Assembly: GCF_027580225.2 (NCBI RefSeq)
Contig: NC_073348.2
Location: 26,430,501 to 26,494,500, forward strand
Reading direction: 5' to 3'
From: Misgurnus anguillicaudatus
Lineage: Eukaryota > Chordata > Actinopteri > Cypriniformes > Cobitidae
Length of the DNA stretch: 64,000 nucleotides
The translations under genes were made by a program, and so were the position numbers. Positions within the stretch are counted from its first letter, which is position 1. Each line of letters begins with the position of its first letter. The notes beneath the pieces were generated by a model. The model ran no database searches and was not told the DNA's origin. It saw nothing but the letters and a program-made list of their open reading frames with translations. Positions 53,101 to 63,833 of the stretch are shown here, in pieces.

Positions 53101-55459
53101 TGGAAAAGTTCTACTGTATAAGGAAGATGGGAAAGAGAAGCCCGCTTCCACTCATCTGGCCTTCAACTTCCTTACTCAAGTGGAGAACGAGACTGAATTT
53201 AACTGCTCTCTCTTTGATGTCGGCAAGAATAAATACTGCTTCAATTTCACGCTGGTCTACAGTCAAGCTCCCAGTTTAGCACAAACCTGTGTGGTTGTGC
53301 AACGGCATACAAGTGAGTCAGGATTTTTGGGATGTGTGTCTTGCTTGTTCATGTTTAAGACCTTACACGTGATCTAGGGTGAATTAAGCAACTTACAGTG
53401 AAAAACAAACATAATTTAACTACTAATATTATTGCACTGTAAAAAAATGTTTGTATTACACTCACTCTAAAAATGTCTGGGTTATTTTTGACCCATAATG
53501 GGTAAATATTGGACAGAACACATGCTGGGTTAAAAACCTACATTAAAGATTGGACCTGACTGAGGCATATCTAGTTACCATTATATCAAAGAGACATTTA
53601 AGCAACCACCCAAAACACCCTAGTAACAGCCTAGCACCCTAAAAGTGTTTAGAAAAGTATTGTATACATTTTAAATGCCTTTCTCCTCTCAAACACTTTG
53701 TTATTGCTCTGAAGCAATGTGGGGTCCTTGGCAGCCATGGAGTGGTTGCAGTGTGACGTGTGGGGAAGGAGTTCGAGAGCGTGTTCGTGAATGTCTGCTG
53801 CCATCTGGAGGTGGGATGCGATGCACTGGCATGGTTAGGGAGCAGTCGCACTGTTGGCTAGAGGGCTGCATTGGTAAGCATTTTATTATTCTATTAATCC
53901 TCAAAACAAAACTTGCCAATACTTTCTAATAAACAATTCATTTTATTTTTTATGATAATGATTGTTTGTGTCTTCTTGACTACTAATCGATCTTTCGTTT
54001 TTAAGAGGAGATTCCACCTCCATCCCTCACTCCTCCACCGGATGTGAGTTCCACCCTTGCTGGGAATCTAGTAGTAGTGGCTGGGATCACCTTGTGCCTG
54101 GCTGTGATCCTGGCCACCATCTTTATCACGTTGTGGAGAAAACTCTGCCGTGCTCCCAAGTGCAGCTCCATGCGGCGTGGTTCCACGCACTCTCCAAGTG
54201 GCCGGAAGAACTCTGATGAAGCTTCGATCTTTGGTCACAGCCTGCAAAGACCCAGTTTTTCTGACAGTTTGCAAGCAACTTCCCCGCAGAAGGGGCTTAC
54301 CTTGCCTGCAAAACAGGAGCCGTTAGACCGAGGTGTGTTGGCTCGTCAGCAAAGCATGTCTCTTCCCCTTCCTCAAGACCCTGAGAGGATGTCCCCTTCT
54401 GGCCAAAAGATCGTTCCGCCTATTTTTGGATACCGCTTGGCTCAACAGCAGCTGAAGGAGATGAAGAAGAAGGGGTTGAAAGAGGCCACTCAAGTCTACC
54501 ATGTGTCCCAGAGTCCTGTTGATGATACCATGCTGGAGGCCACACCTTCAAGCCATACCGGTTTAACTCCAGTGCCTAAGGAAGTCGACAGCCCGGAGGA
54601 AGCCAGCAGCAGTCACTTCCGAATAAAGTCTCCTTTTCTTGAACCGACATGGCCTCCGAAAAACACAGGAGCTCTGTTGGATAGACACAAAGTAGACATG
54701 TTGCTGGGTCCACCAAAGTCTGCGTTCAGTGCCAGTGCCCGTCGTCTTGAGCGCACGGCAGATTGGGTGGAGATGGTCGAGCGCAGTAGAGTAAACTACC
54801 CAAAGAATCCAAATTTCAGGAGAACGTCAAGCTTCCACGACAACAACCAACATTTGCCTCCATCACGACCCTTCAGAGAGAGAAGTATGACCCAAGTGAC
54901 TCCTCGACAGCTTCCAGATGGGAGTTGTAGAAACAGAACGTGGGAGCATACACTACCTGAACTTGAGGTCTGGTCCTGCCCCAATCCCAAAATAACTGAT
55001 AGGTCAGTTGACCAAAGGAGGCGGCCATGGGTAGACACAGTCTCTTCCCAGTCAAACTGTAAAGGTAATACCTTAGTGGTTCCCAATTCAGCTCCAGTGA
55101 CACCCACAAAAGAACCCTTGGTGGATCGTCACAGGATCGCTCGGAGCCCGTCCTCCCCTATGGACAGAGCAGAAAGAGCAGAACAAAACTGGAACAAAAG
55201 AGGACCCTCCCCTATTCAGAGGAACATCTTAGCCAGGAAGCTAAAAGAAGCGAATTCGTCTTCCTGTCAAAGGCAACGCAGTTCCACATTTTCTACCTCA
55301 GAGCAGCGCAGGGGGCGCTGTCGTAGTCTTCCTCTCTCTGCAGACTTCAGCAACTCCCCTTATATACTTACTGAGTCAGAACAGCGAATGATGGACATTT
55401 CTGGATACTTGGGTGAAGAAGATGGAGTAGAAATTCTGAATGTTCATAAACTTACATAA
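50159..55459 (+). CDS. thsd1: thsd1, thrombospondin type-1 domain-containing protein 1
   Basis: Four coding exons: 50159-50216, 52353-53312, 53715-53873 and 54006-55459 (stop TAA). They give 876 residues against about 850 in human, and all phases close. Exon 1 encodes a signal peptide (hydrophobic FLLLFLIGF core). Exon 2 is a large extracellular region with many N-x-S/T sequons. Exon 3 is one complete TSP type-1 repeat (about residues 340-392) with the WxxWxxC motif and six cysteines. Exon 4 adds a transmembrane helix (about 412-436) and a long Ser/Pro-rich cytoplasmic tail containing conserved blocks (YRLAQQQLKEMKKKGL, KVYHVSQSP-type, FRERSMTQ-type). THSD1 sits at endothelial focal adhesions and links to talin; human variants associate with intracranial aneurysm. 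The start chosen gives a proper signal peptide. An ATG in exon 2 sequence upstream of the acceptor would not be spliced in. In human it neighbours VPS36, as here. Confidence 0.95.
50481..50744. mobile_element. Palindromic MITE, family P copy 2, with internal tandem duplication
   Basis: Ends ACACTGAAAAA and TTTTTCAGTGT. The arm segment TTAAGTGGTTGCAATC...TTTGTATTTCT is present twice in direct tandem with a 68 bp period (50515-50582 and 50583-50650). thsd1 intron 1. Confidence 0.85.
51320..51845 (-). mobile_element. Fragment of DNA element E
   Basis: Reverse-complement match to parts of 46440-46800, including the CTTGCTTTTT / CGGATTTTGCC / TGCGGTTGTCTGTTTGCA run. Right next to foldback J copy 2. 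thsd1 intron 1. Confidence 0.6.
51870..52312. mobile_element. Foldback element family J, copy 2, beside the thsd1 exon 2 acceptor
   Basis: Same mirrored arms as 23489-23942 (AAGTCTAGTTTTTAGACC, GCCAATGGGC / CCCCATAGGC, GAAAAAGCATCTTAA). The left terminus is trimmed; the right terminus TTTTTTGCAGT ends 40 bp before thsd1 exon 2. Confidence 0.85.
53459..53530. repeat. Half MITE (GGGTTATTTTTGACCC type)
   Basis: ACTCTAAAAATGTCTGGGTT followed by GACCCATAATGGGT, a common cyprinid repeat end; related remnants are at about 10160-10290 and 22995-23100. In the thsd1 intron before the TSP1 exon. Confidence 0.4.
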
Positions 55460-57580
55460 TCAAAGTTTTGGGGAAGGTTCTTACACTCTACTAAAGGTAA
55501 CTGTTGTGTTACAAGTGACCAGTGGCAGCTCGTGACTGCTCATCCGAGGGGCGAAAAATTCAGAATATGTGTTTGGAGTGTCATGTGTTTTCAAAATATG
55601 TGTTTTTTGCGTCATGTGAACCATGTGCATCACGTGTTTTGTCAAAATAGGGGCCTGCTAAACACGCGTCAAAACCGTTTATGATAAAAGAGACGCTCGC
55701 GTTCACAAAATACACGCAAGACACTCCCTGAACACTAAACTCTGATTACGCATGAGATTATGCGAGTATCTGGCAAACGCGAGTCTCTCTTTTATCATAA
55801 ACGCATTTAGATGCATCTGCAGCAGGCACTTGTTTTGACAAAACACGTGATGCACACAAGATCGCTCGATGCGCAGAACACATATTTTGAAATGACGAAC
55901 CACACACATGATGGGCTACATACATGTTGTGACGAACTTCGCATCGAGCACCCTCGAAAAAAGTCACCGGCCGCCACTGCAAGTGAATAGAAAATTTTCA
56001 GTTGGATAAGTCTGAAGTTTTTTTATACATATAAATGATATAAATGTCATTTTAATTTTGTTTTGTGGACATGTGGACACATCACAGCCTAGTTTTATGA
56101 GCTAATGGAACAATTATTTTCTTCAAATGAAATCTACACTGTAAAAAATCTGCACTTAAAGGTATTGCGGAGGATTTTCTATTTCTGGGTGGATCATCAA
56201 GACTATTGGTCCTCCTAGTTGTCAATCAGGAGTGTTGCGCAATTGCATTTTTTAAAAAAGTGGAGAAGGCGGTTCTTTTCTAAAATTCGAGAAAATCCTC
56301 CGCTACACCTTTAATTTACAAGTCATTTTAACTGTATTTACTGGTGATGCATTGCTGTAACTTATAAAATTAAGTTTGACATAACTCATGCAAATTCAAA
56401 TTGATTTAATAATGTACAACAACTCATCACTTGTCAAGATGAAGTTGAAATAACTTGTAAATCGTAGCTGATTAAACTTAAAAATGTAAGTGCAAAAATA
56501 TTTTTACAGTGTGTCCATATTCATGCATTGCATTTTAGTATCAGTTTGTGCCTTTAGTTTTACATTGACAAACATTATATTTCTTTTACATAAATTACAC
56601 ATATGAAAGTGACACATAAGACACAAAAACATTCTTTGGATAGTTTGTACACTGGAAAAGTGCTGTTTGGGAAAAACATAAACATGTGTATACATTTCTT
56701 AAGTTTCTGGCATTGCTTATTTAGTCAAAGACGCAAAACTTTAGTCAAAAAGAAAAAACATTGCACTTTTGAAAATGATACCTCAATATGTTTAGATGCT
56801 TTATTAAGTTATATATGAAGGATTATATATAGAGAGACACTGCATGCATCAAAAGTTACATCCAAAATTTAGCTAAAAAAAAGAAAGAAAAAGATAAAAT
56901 TTTTACATTTTATTATATAGTTAGTGGGGAAACATAAAGGAAATTCACAAAATGAGTTACTTAATCCCCATTGAATCCTTCTTGGCTTTTGCCACACATT
57001 TTGCTGCATTTTTATAATATAACCACAGTAAATAATGGCCACAGTTAAAGGGGCTGTATGTAAGACTGACCTCTAGTCGCTAAACTTGGTATCGCAGTCT
57101 AAATTCAAAATGTATTCGATTTATTATCACCCTCTAAGGTTCCCAGATACCTACAGGAGAGCAACCTATGATGGAAAGCATATGTTTATTTCCTTAATTT
57201 TATATTTGCAATGTTTTTGTTGATTGCAAATTACAAAAAGGCCTATTTATACCTCAATCTGTTGATTTTGGATGTTGCATCCACCAGAGGTCGCATTTAA
57301 GCAACCAATGATAACTGGCAACCGAGCAGTCAACATACTCTATTCAGGGTAAATTGGCAGTGGCAAGATAACACAGACCAAAACAAAAACAAACGTTCCA
57401 CTCTGTGGAACTTCAAAAGAATATAACAGAGTTTTTAGAGAAACAGAAATGTGAAGTTAACATGTTTCATACATTTCTGTAAAAAATTTATAGTGGTTTT
57501 TTTATATGTTGTACAGTCAAAAATCTACACATAGCTTCTTTAATACACTGTAAAGTACATAAATGTATAAAGAGATTTTT
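55460..57580. other. thsd1 3' UTR and intergenic DNA with MITE remnants
   Basis: No coding exon supported. 55520-55981 looks like an element bounded by AGTGGCAGCTCGTGAC and GGCCGCCACTG. 56137-56512 is bounded by ACACTGTAAAAA and TTTTTACAGTGT and contains a second mirrored piece (about 56158-56312: GCGGAGGATTTTCT / AGAAAATCCTCCGC). The thsd1 polyadenylation site cannot be placed confidently. Confidence 0.5.
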
Positions 57581-57932
57581 AAAGGTGCAGTGTGTAATTT
57601 TTAGAAGGTTCTCTTGACAGAAATGCAAAATAATATACAAAACTATGAACCGTTATGTTTTTATTACTTTAGAATGAGACGTTTTTATCTACATACACCG
57701 AGGGTCCCCTTACATGGAAGTCGCCATTTTGTGCCACCATGTTTCTACAGAAGCTCTTAATGGACAAACTTTTTTATTAAGTTGTCTCCAATCATGACAT
57801 GTTTGTCCTGTGGTGGCTACCGTAGCTTCTCTATGCATTTCAAAAGCGAGGGGTGAGCTGTGAACTGAGCTGTTGGTTGCAATTTGGAACCTCACCACTA
57901 GATGCCGCTAAAATGTACACACTGCACCTTTA
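57581..57932 (+). mobile_element. MITE family G, uninterrupted copy
   Basis: 352 bp with mirrored ends AAAGGTGCAGTGTGTAA and TACACACTGCACCTTT. Complete reference for the two split copies at 1644-2893 and 15202-17532. It ends 11 bp beyond the stop codon of the fgl1-like gene, so it lies in that gene's 3' UTR. Confidence 0.88.
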
Positions 57933-57943
57933 AGTGTGCCTTT

Positions 57944-60849
57944 TTACTCTGCCGGTCCTGCTCCACTACCTAGATTATCCATGTAGGTGCTGGGTCGAAT
58001 CTTCATGGTGGTGTGTCTGAGAGAGTACCACAGCCCTTTCCAGGTGCTCCAGACCACACCATTATCATACTTGGCTTTGTACTCTCCACCTCTGTAAAAT
58101 CTCCCATTGAGATTGGCAGCATGACACCTGCCATTACACAAACATGTCAACAACACAAGACAATGAATTGATGTGCAAAAAATATGTATCCCTTAAATGA
58201 ACAGGGCCCTGGACATTTTTTTATGGTGGACACCTATTCATGGGCCCAATGAGTATGCAATCACAGGGCCACGTAGTGACAAGAGGAGTGGAAAATAGAT
58301 GGATAGTTCAATTAAATACCCATAATAAACAGAAATCATAGTAAGACTCACCTGTTGTACCACCAGCCTCCTCTGTTTTCCACAGCACAGTTGCCTTGCC
58401 GGTATCGATCGTGATCCTGGTCACGAGTGGTGAATTGCATGCCATTATGAGACGCTGACCACTGCTCTACCATATTGGCTCCTCCAGACAGGGCATCTCC
58501 TGCCTGACCACTGTACATCCCATAGTGCAACCTGTACTTATCCTGTGTAAATATGTAAGCGGAGGGATTTAATTTGCAATTGAAGTAAGAAAACTTTTAA
58601 CCCCGCACTGTTGTTGAAGAGACAGCGAAAACAGCTCACCTTTTCGTCGGACACTTTGAAGTTGTCATACATTGCATAGGACCGCTGTCCTTTCCAATCC
58701 ATCAAATCAATTTTCATCACATTTTCACCGTCTTTAAGCAAGGCATGAATATGATCATTCCCAAGCCAGAATTCGTCTTTACTCGACTGGAAGTGACCAA
58801 ATCCGTTCTTGTATTCCTCCCAGGTTCTGTAGATACAAATGCTTGAATTAACAAATTGTTGGTGTGTTTTTAAATGTAACTAAGAAGAACTTAAGGGAAG
58901 ATGATAAATTTGTGGTAAACCTACCTGTCAAAACTAACTTTACCATTTACCCGTTTTTGAATCACAGTCCAGCCCCCACCATCATCCATATCGCAGTACA
59001 CAAGGAACGGTTCAACTGATGATTTGGGCTTAATTCTGTAGAATCCAGTTTCTGGTTTCAGTCTATCGTATAACTCAGAGCAATCTGTTGTGAATATAAA
59101 TTACAGAAATAAAAAATAATTAATCCTCATATTCTTGAAATTAGTGTTGTAGTCAAGACCACCTAAACCGAGACCAAGTCATGACCAAGACCAAGACTGG
59201 CCGAGACCGAGTCAAGACCAAGACTTTAAATGGTCAAGACCAAGACAGGCCGAGACCAAGTCAAGACCAAGACCATTGCAAGTCACTGCATTAACCATAT
59301 CTGAACTGTCTTTCCATGGCTTGCCATCCACTTAACACAATGCAGGTGTTTTTAGTTATAAAATTAGAAAAACAATGCCAACATCATATGCCAAACCTGA
59401 AAAAACTGCATAAAATGAATGATAAAAAATAAATTTGTGAAATTTAATTTCTTAAATTAAGATGCTTTTTCTTGAGAAGCAAAACTACCCAAGAAAATAA
59501 GTCGTGTTTTTAGACCATGAATATCAAATTTAAGTGATTTTGTGAATAAAACAAGCAAAAAAATCTGCCAATGGGGTAAGAAAAAAAAATCTTAAACACT
59601 AAATTCAAGAAAAATTCAAGAAAAAATTGCTTACCCCATTGGCACATTTTTTTGCTTGTTTTATGCACAAAATCACTTGAATGTGGTGTTTTTGCTCTAC
59701 AAACTAGACTTGTTTTCTTGGGTAGTTTTGCTAAGAAAAATCATCTTAATTTAAGAATTTTGACCGGTCTTGAAATAAAATTCCGAGTCCTCTTCGTCTG
59801 AGACCGAGACGAGACCGAGAAAAAATGCGGTCAATTCCAAGACGAGACCAAGACCTTTAAAAGTGGTCTTGAGACCGGTCTCGAGAACTACAACACTACT
59901 TGAAATAGACTCTGAGGTTGTTTGATAATTTTTATTATTATAAAACTTTATTTTGTTTATAATCAGGTCTTACTGTATACACTTTTACAAAAAGGGATTA
60001 AGGATTATCAGACTCTACACCAGTAGTCTCCAAAAGCATATTCTATTAATAGCCTTAATTTTAAAATTTATTTATTACATATTTTTATATTAGCTCTTCT
60101 TTTATGTTACCATAAACAATGATAAAACATATCAACAAATAAAATAAAATCAACAAGTAAAAAAAGGTTTGAGTAGGCTATATAAAAATATTTTGCCCTC
60201 CAGATTGTTTTATCCATTGTGGTAAAACTTTTTGAACTTTAAAAATTACTTCAATTGTAACACCTAAACATTTTTCAACTTTTTTTCAAAATTTTCCCAC
60301 TTTAAGTAAGAAAAAAGGTAAAAAATATTTAAATATTTTAGGTGTTACAAATTGAAGTAATTTTTAAAAGGTTTATCACCTTCATTTTTTACTTAAAGTG
60401 AGAAAATGTTAGTTTTTAAAGTAAGCTTTCACTTTTTATAGTGTAAACAAACAAGGGGTTATTAATCATAAAAATAATACCTCTGTCATGAACCAGTAAG
60501 TTGCCTCCAGTCTTCATTGAAGTTGGTAATGGTTCAGTGTTGTTTTCATATGTCTTACTGTGGTCTTGTGGTAATAACTTGAAGCGACGGTGATCACGCA
60601 GATGCATAACTTTCCACTCCCCGACCAACAGTTTATTATTAAGCTTGTGAATTTCTTCTTTGAGCTTTGACACTTCAGATATCTGGCATTCCTCCTTTGC
60701 CTTAATAAACTAAAGACAACACAGTTTATTTTTCATATTAGTATATGTCTAAATAATGAAACAGAAACATTTTACTTGAAATCCCAACTTACCAAAATCT
60801 GGAGTGAAGAAAGAGCATAAAACATCACAAAAAACGGGAGCTGGGACAT
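57944..60849 (-). CDS. fgl1: Fibrinogen-like protein 1-type secreted protein
   Basis: Six coding exons in transcript order: 60849-60793, 60709-60481, 59084-58925, 58826-58640, 58542-58352 and 58127-57944. They give 335 residues with all phases closed; human FGL1 has 312. There is an N-terminal signal peptide ([11 protein letters not shown]), a short coiled-coil stretch (about residues 25-50, [14 protein letters not shown]), a basic/polar linker, then a full fibrinogen C-terminal domain from DCSELYD (residue 96) with [14 protein letters not shown], the calcium-binding-type loop [22 protein letters not shown] and a terminal MKIRP. Cysteine spacing is normal for the fold. FGL1 is a liver-secreted protein and, in mammals, a LAG-3 ligand. 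Domain wording fits FGL1 better than fibrinogen beta, but other fibrinogen-related proteins are not excluded. Human FGL1 is on 8p, next to MTUS1, so position does not confirm orthology. Confidence 0.75.
59142..59898. mobile_element. hAT-like MITE with perfect 8 bp target duplication (intron of fgl1-like gene)
   Basis: Ends TAGTGTTGTAG and CTACAACACTA are inverted repeats. The flanks CTTGAAAT at 59134-59141 and 59899-59906 are a perfect 8 bp duplication. Both arms are made of degenerate GACCAAGAC / GACCGAG units (59155-59280 and 59760-59885). Foldback J copy 3 is nested at about 59437-59768. Confidence 0.9.
59437..59768. mobile_element. Foldback element family J, copy 3 (nested)
   Basis: Mirrored arms as in the other J copies: AAATTAAGATGCTTTTTCTTG at the left and the complement at the right, with GCCAATGGGG / CCCCATTGGC near the centre. 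The outer ACTGCAAAAA termini are lost. Confidence 0.75.
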
Positions 60850-61399
60850 GTTCTTCACATGAAAACAAGCAAAAAAGAATCTTGTTGGAATTCTGTATGC
60901 ATTAAATACTTAACATGTTAATGCTTTAATAATAAAAGAATGTTTGATTTAAAAAATTATAATGACGATTTTTAAAGTTATACACACAGAAGTGTTCTTC
61001 ACTCTGCTGGTTTGTTCAATGAAATGTCCTCCAGACTTTCTTTACTAGTCTAATATTTATAGGCACTGTTGGTTCCGCATGGTCCACATTAGTCTTTTCC
61101 ATGAAGAATGACGTTTTATCTTTCCCCATTCCACAAATCCTGGTATTACCGAAAACATTTTTTTTTTATTTTCAAAAATGTTTTGCTTATAAGTTGTGCA
61201 ATTTCTGTTTTTGGTAAAAGTGAGGATTATTGTTTGTTGATTAACAAATACATGCTTCAAATAGGCTAAATACTGAATTTTGTAGGTCAATTCATTTAAA
61301 ATTACAGTATATGAACAGCCTGGTTGTTAGACTGGCAGGTCTTGTTCTGGATTTAAGTCTTGAAGATGCTGCTGTTGCTTTCAGTTTTAAGGGGTATAG

Positions 61400-61898
61400 T
61401 ACACTCACCTAAAGGATAATTAGGAACATCTGTCCAATTTCTCATTAATCCAATGATGTACTGGTGTGGGGGTTATTTTCTTGGCACACTTTAGGCCCCT
61501 TAGTGCCAATTGGGCATCGTTTAAATGCCACAGCCTACCTGAGCATTGTTTCTGACGATGTCCATCCCTTTATGACCACCATGTACCCATCCTCTGATGG
61601 CTACTTCCAACAGAATAATGCACCATGTCACAAAGCTCGAATCATTTTAAATTGGTTTCTTGAACATGACAATGAGTTCACTGTACTTAAATGGCCCCCA
61701 CAGTCGCCCTGGATGTGCATCCCACAAATCTCCATCAACTGCAAGATGCTATCCTATCAATATGGGCCAACATTTCCAAAGAAAGCTTTTAGCACCTTGT
61801 TGAATCAATGCTACATAGAATTAAGGCAGTTCTGAAGGCGGAAGGGGGTCAAACACAGTATTAGTATGGTGTTCCTAATAATCCTTTAGGTCAGTGTA
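61400..61898 (+). pseudogene. Tc1/mariner-type transposase remnant
   Basis: Bounded by the mirrored ends TACACTCACCTAAAGGATAA and CCTTTAGGTCAGTGTA, with TA-type flanks. The 123-residue open frame at 61464-61835 matches the C-terminal DDE part of a Tc1-like transposase (GPLVPIGHRLNATAYL, DGYFQQNNAPCHKA, WPPQSP). The usual second catalytic Asp in the QQDNAPCH motif is Asn here, and the conserved stretch after WPPQSP (normally containing the third acidic residue) has lost its wording, probably through frameshift. The N-terminal DNA-binding half is missing. Dead copy. Confidence 0.85.
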
Positions 61899-62457
61899 TA
61901 TTGCCTGCAAAATAAATAAATAAAAAATTACAAATTCTAATGGTTTCCATTACAAAATAACATTACGGACCATGTTCTGTTTACCAGTAAAACATTACTA
62001 AATTACTTTATGTACAGTAGTGTGTTCTGGGCCTCATACCAGTATTTTATGTAGTATCACAATTATTTCTAAAAAGGTTAAATAGATATTTCTCCTGACC
62101 CAGAATTTCACAAATGTCTACAACTCAAGTGAGTAAAGTGCACTAAAATTCACTTTATTTAATAGTACTCTAAGGGGAGGTTTCCAGGACAGGGCTTATC
62201 CTAATCCCAGACTAAAATGCATGTTTGAACGGTCCTAATTTTAAAACACCGTGTACTGACATATCTTAAAAAGTGTATCAGTACAATTGTTTTTCTCAAG
62301 ATGCACACCAGTATTGTTTTTTTTTGTAAGGTATGTTTGTAAAAACTACTTAAATGTCGTAATATAACTAAGGACAAGTCATGGATAAATCTAAACCCTG
62401 TCTATAGGAAACCCAGAATGTACTATTTTCATGTATCAAAAAATTTGTTTACCTTTT

Positions 62458-62710
62458 AAAGGGATATATCACCAAAAATGCTGTCATAATTTACTCAAAC
62501 TCATGTTATTATAAACCTGCAAAATTTGTTTTGATGAATACATATTCATGATCATGAGCCCCATTCACTTCCATACTAGGAAAAAATACTATGGAAGTGA
62601 ATGGGGCTCATGATCGGTTTGGTTACAAACATTCCTAAAAATATCTTCCTCCATGTGAAAATTATGAAAATAATGATAGAAGTTTCATTTTTTGGGTGAA
62701 CTAACCTTTA
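62458..62710. mobile_element. MITE (AAAGGGATATATCACC...GGTGAACTAACCTTT)
   Basis: Mirrored termini, and an internal perfect stem (CATGAGCCCCATTCACTTCC near 62555 against GGAAGTGAATGGGGCTCATG near 62595) that would form a strong RNA hairpin. Confidence 0.75.
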
Positions 62711-63075
62711 ATGTAAACTCAATAATATTTAAATGTACTCGACTGTGCTATTTTGAGACACCATTAATTTCAATACACTAAAAATCAGTTTTGGCATTAC
62801 TCAAGTAGAACTATACTTTAAATTAGTACCCTATATTTGTATTTTTTACACTTTTATTTAGCATTCAAGTCCCTATATTTTATTTTTTACCTGGGTCGAA
62901 ACATTTGATACTAAGTTGATACTTAAATGAAACGTCTAACTGAAAACTCCATCAAATCTGGAAAGAGCATCTGATCAGTGTGGTTATGTAGCCTATATGA
63001 ATAAATGCAACTTGAAACTAAAAACTACATAGCTGTATAGAAGATCAATGAATGTAAAGGTAGCACATCTGTTTT

Positions 63076-63833
63076 CGTTTACTCCGTAATACCGAATTCA
63101 TGTGCATGTTTACGTGAGCGCGCATCAGGAAGTTGAGAGTTTAGAAACCGCTACGTCTGCAACAGGAGAAGAGGGCGCCGTGAGCGCGGATGGAGAAATA
63201 AGAAAACTGCAGGCGACCTTTGAACCTTCTTCCTTTGTTATCCCAGAGAAATCACGGGACAGTCATTCATTGCTCGTAAAGTGAATCATGTAGGAATGAA
63301 TGTTTGAGGAATTCTGCAGATAGCAGAAAAGCTGCAAGCTAAAGGAAAGGAAACCAGTTTTCCCGGATGCGCCGTCTGCTTTCTCAGTTTTCCATCGCTG
63401 ACAATCCTCCAACTAGGTAGATCTGGACAAATACATGACTTGGCGTTGTTTTAGTCCAACTACGGTGTAAAACACGTTTAGTCTTTAGAGTTAGAAACGT
63501 TCTGTACACTTTTTGGAGTTACTTCATGGGATATTAAACAGAAAAATGTTTTAATCCACATACGAATTTTCGATTTGGAACCTTTTAAGGATTTATACAT
63601 CTAAAGTAAGTACTGTTTGTTTCATATTTGTGGTTATGATTCATACTTTATTGACTATAGGTTATTACAAACATTTAGAGATCTGCATGTGTCTGTCTTT
63701 GATAAACTGTGTAGCCCACACATCCTCAACTTTCCCTGGAATGTGGATTTGTTTCTTGCCATTTTACAGAGCTTTTCTTCAAAATGACATCTGTGCATTT
63801 CAACCCTGGGCTCGATTCCAAAGAAGTTAATGG
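63076..63833 (+). CDS. First exons of an unidentified gene running off the window
   Basis: An untranslated exon (about 63076-63605, ending at AAAGTAAG) is followed by an exon from the acceptor at 63768-63769. The ATG at 63784 opens 16 codons (MTSVHFNPGLDSKEVN plus a split codon) to the donor TGG|GTAAGTG after 63833. The short peptide has no domain. Its start loosely recalls N-termini of ITM2/BRI family proteins (V-x-F-N...K-E), and ITM2B is on human 13q14. This is only a weak hint, and the first-exon length was not checked. A 60-codon open frame at 63102-63284 in the leader exon is probably untranslated. Confidence 0.45.

Larger units (their letters stand above)
60850..63075. other. Intergenic region right of the fgl1-like gene
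   Basis: About 2.2 kb with no host coding exon. Contains the Tc1-type remnant (61400-61898), a fragment at about 62167-62420 of a repeat whose ends resemble AGGTTTCCAGGACAGGG / CCTGTCTATAGGAAACC, and the MITE at 62458-62710. Confidence 0.55.

Noticed and set aside
59155..59290. Short spaced GACCAAGAC repeats that look array-like
   Set aside because: Not a CRISPR: unit length and spacing vary, no spacers, and the block is the arm of a transposon with inverted ends in a vertebrate intron.
63102..63284. 60-residue frame in the leader exon of the last gene
   Set aside because: No family resemblance, weak context, and the exon is followed by a spliced exon with a better-placed ATG; kept only as a possible upstream frame.
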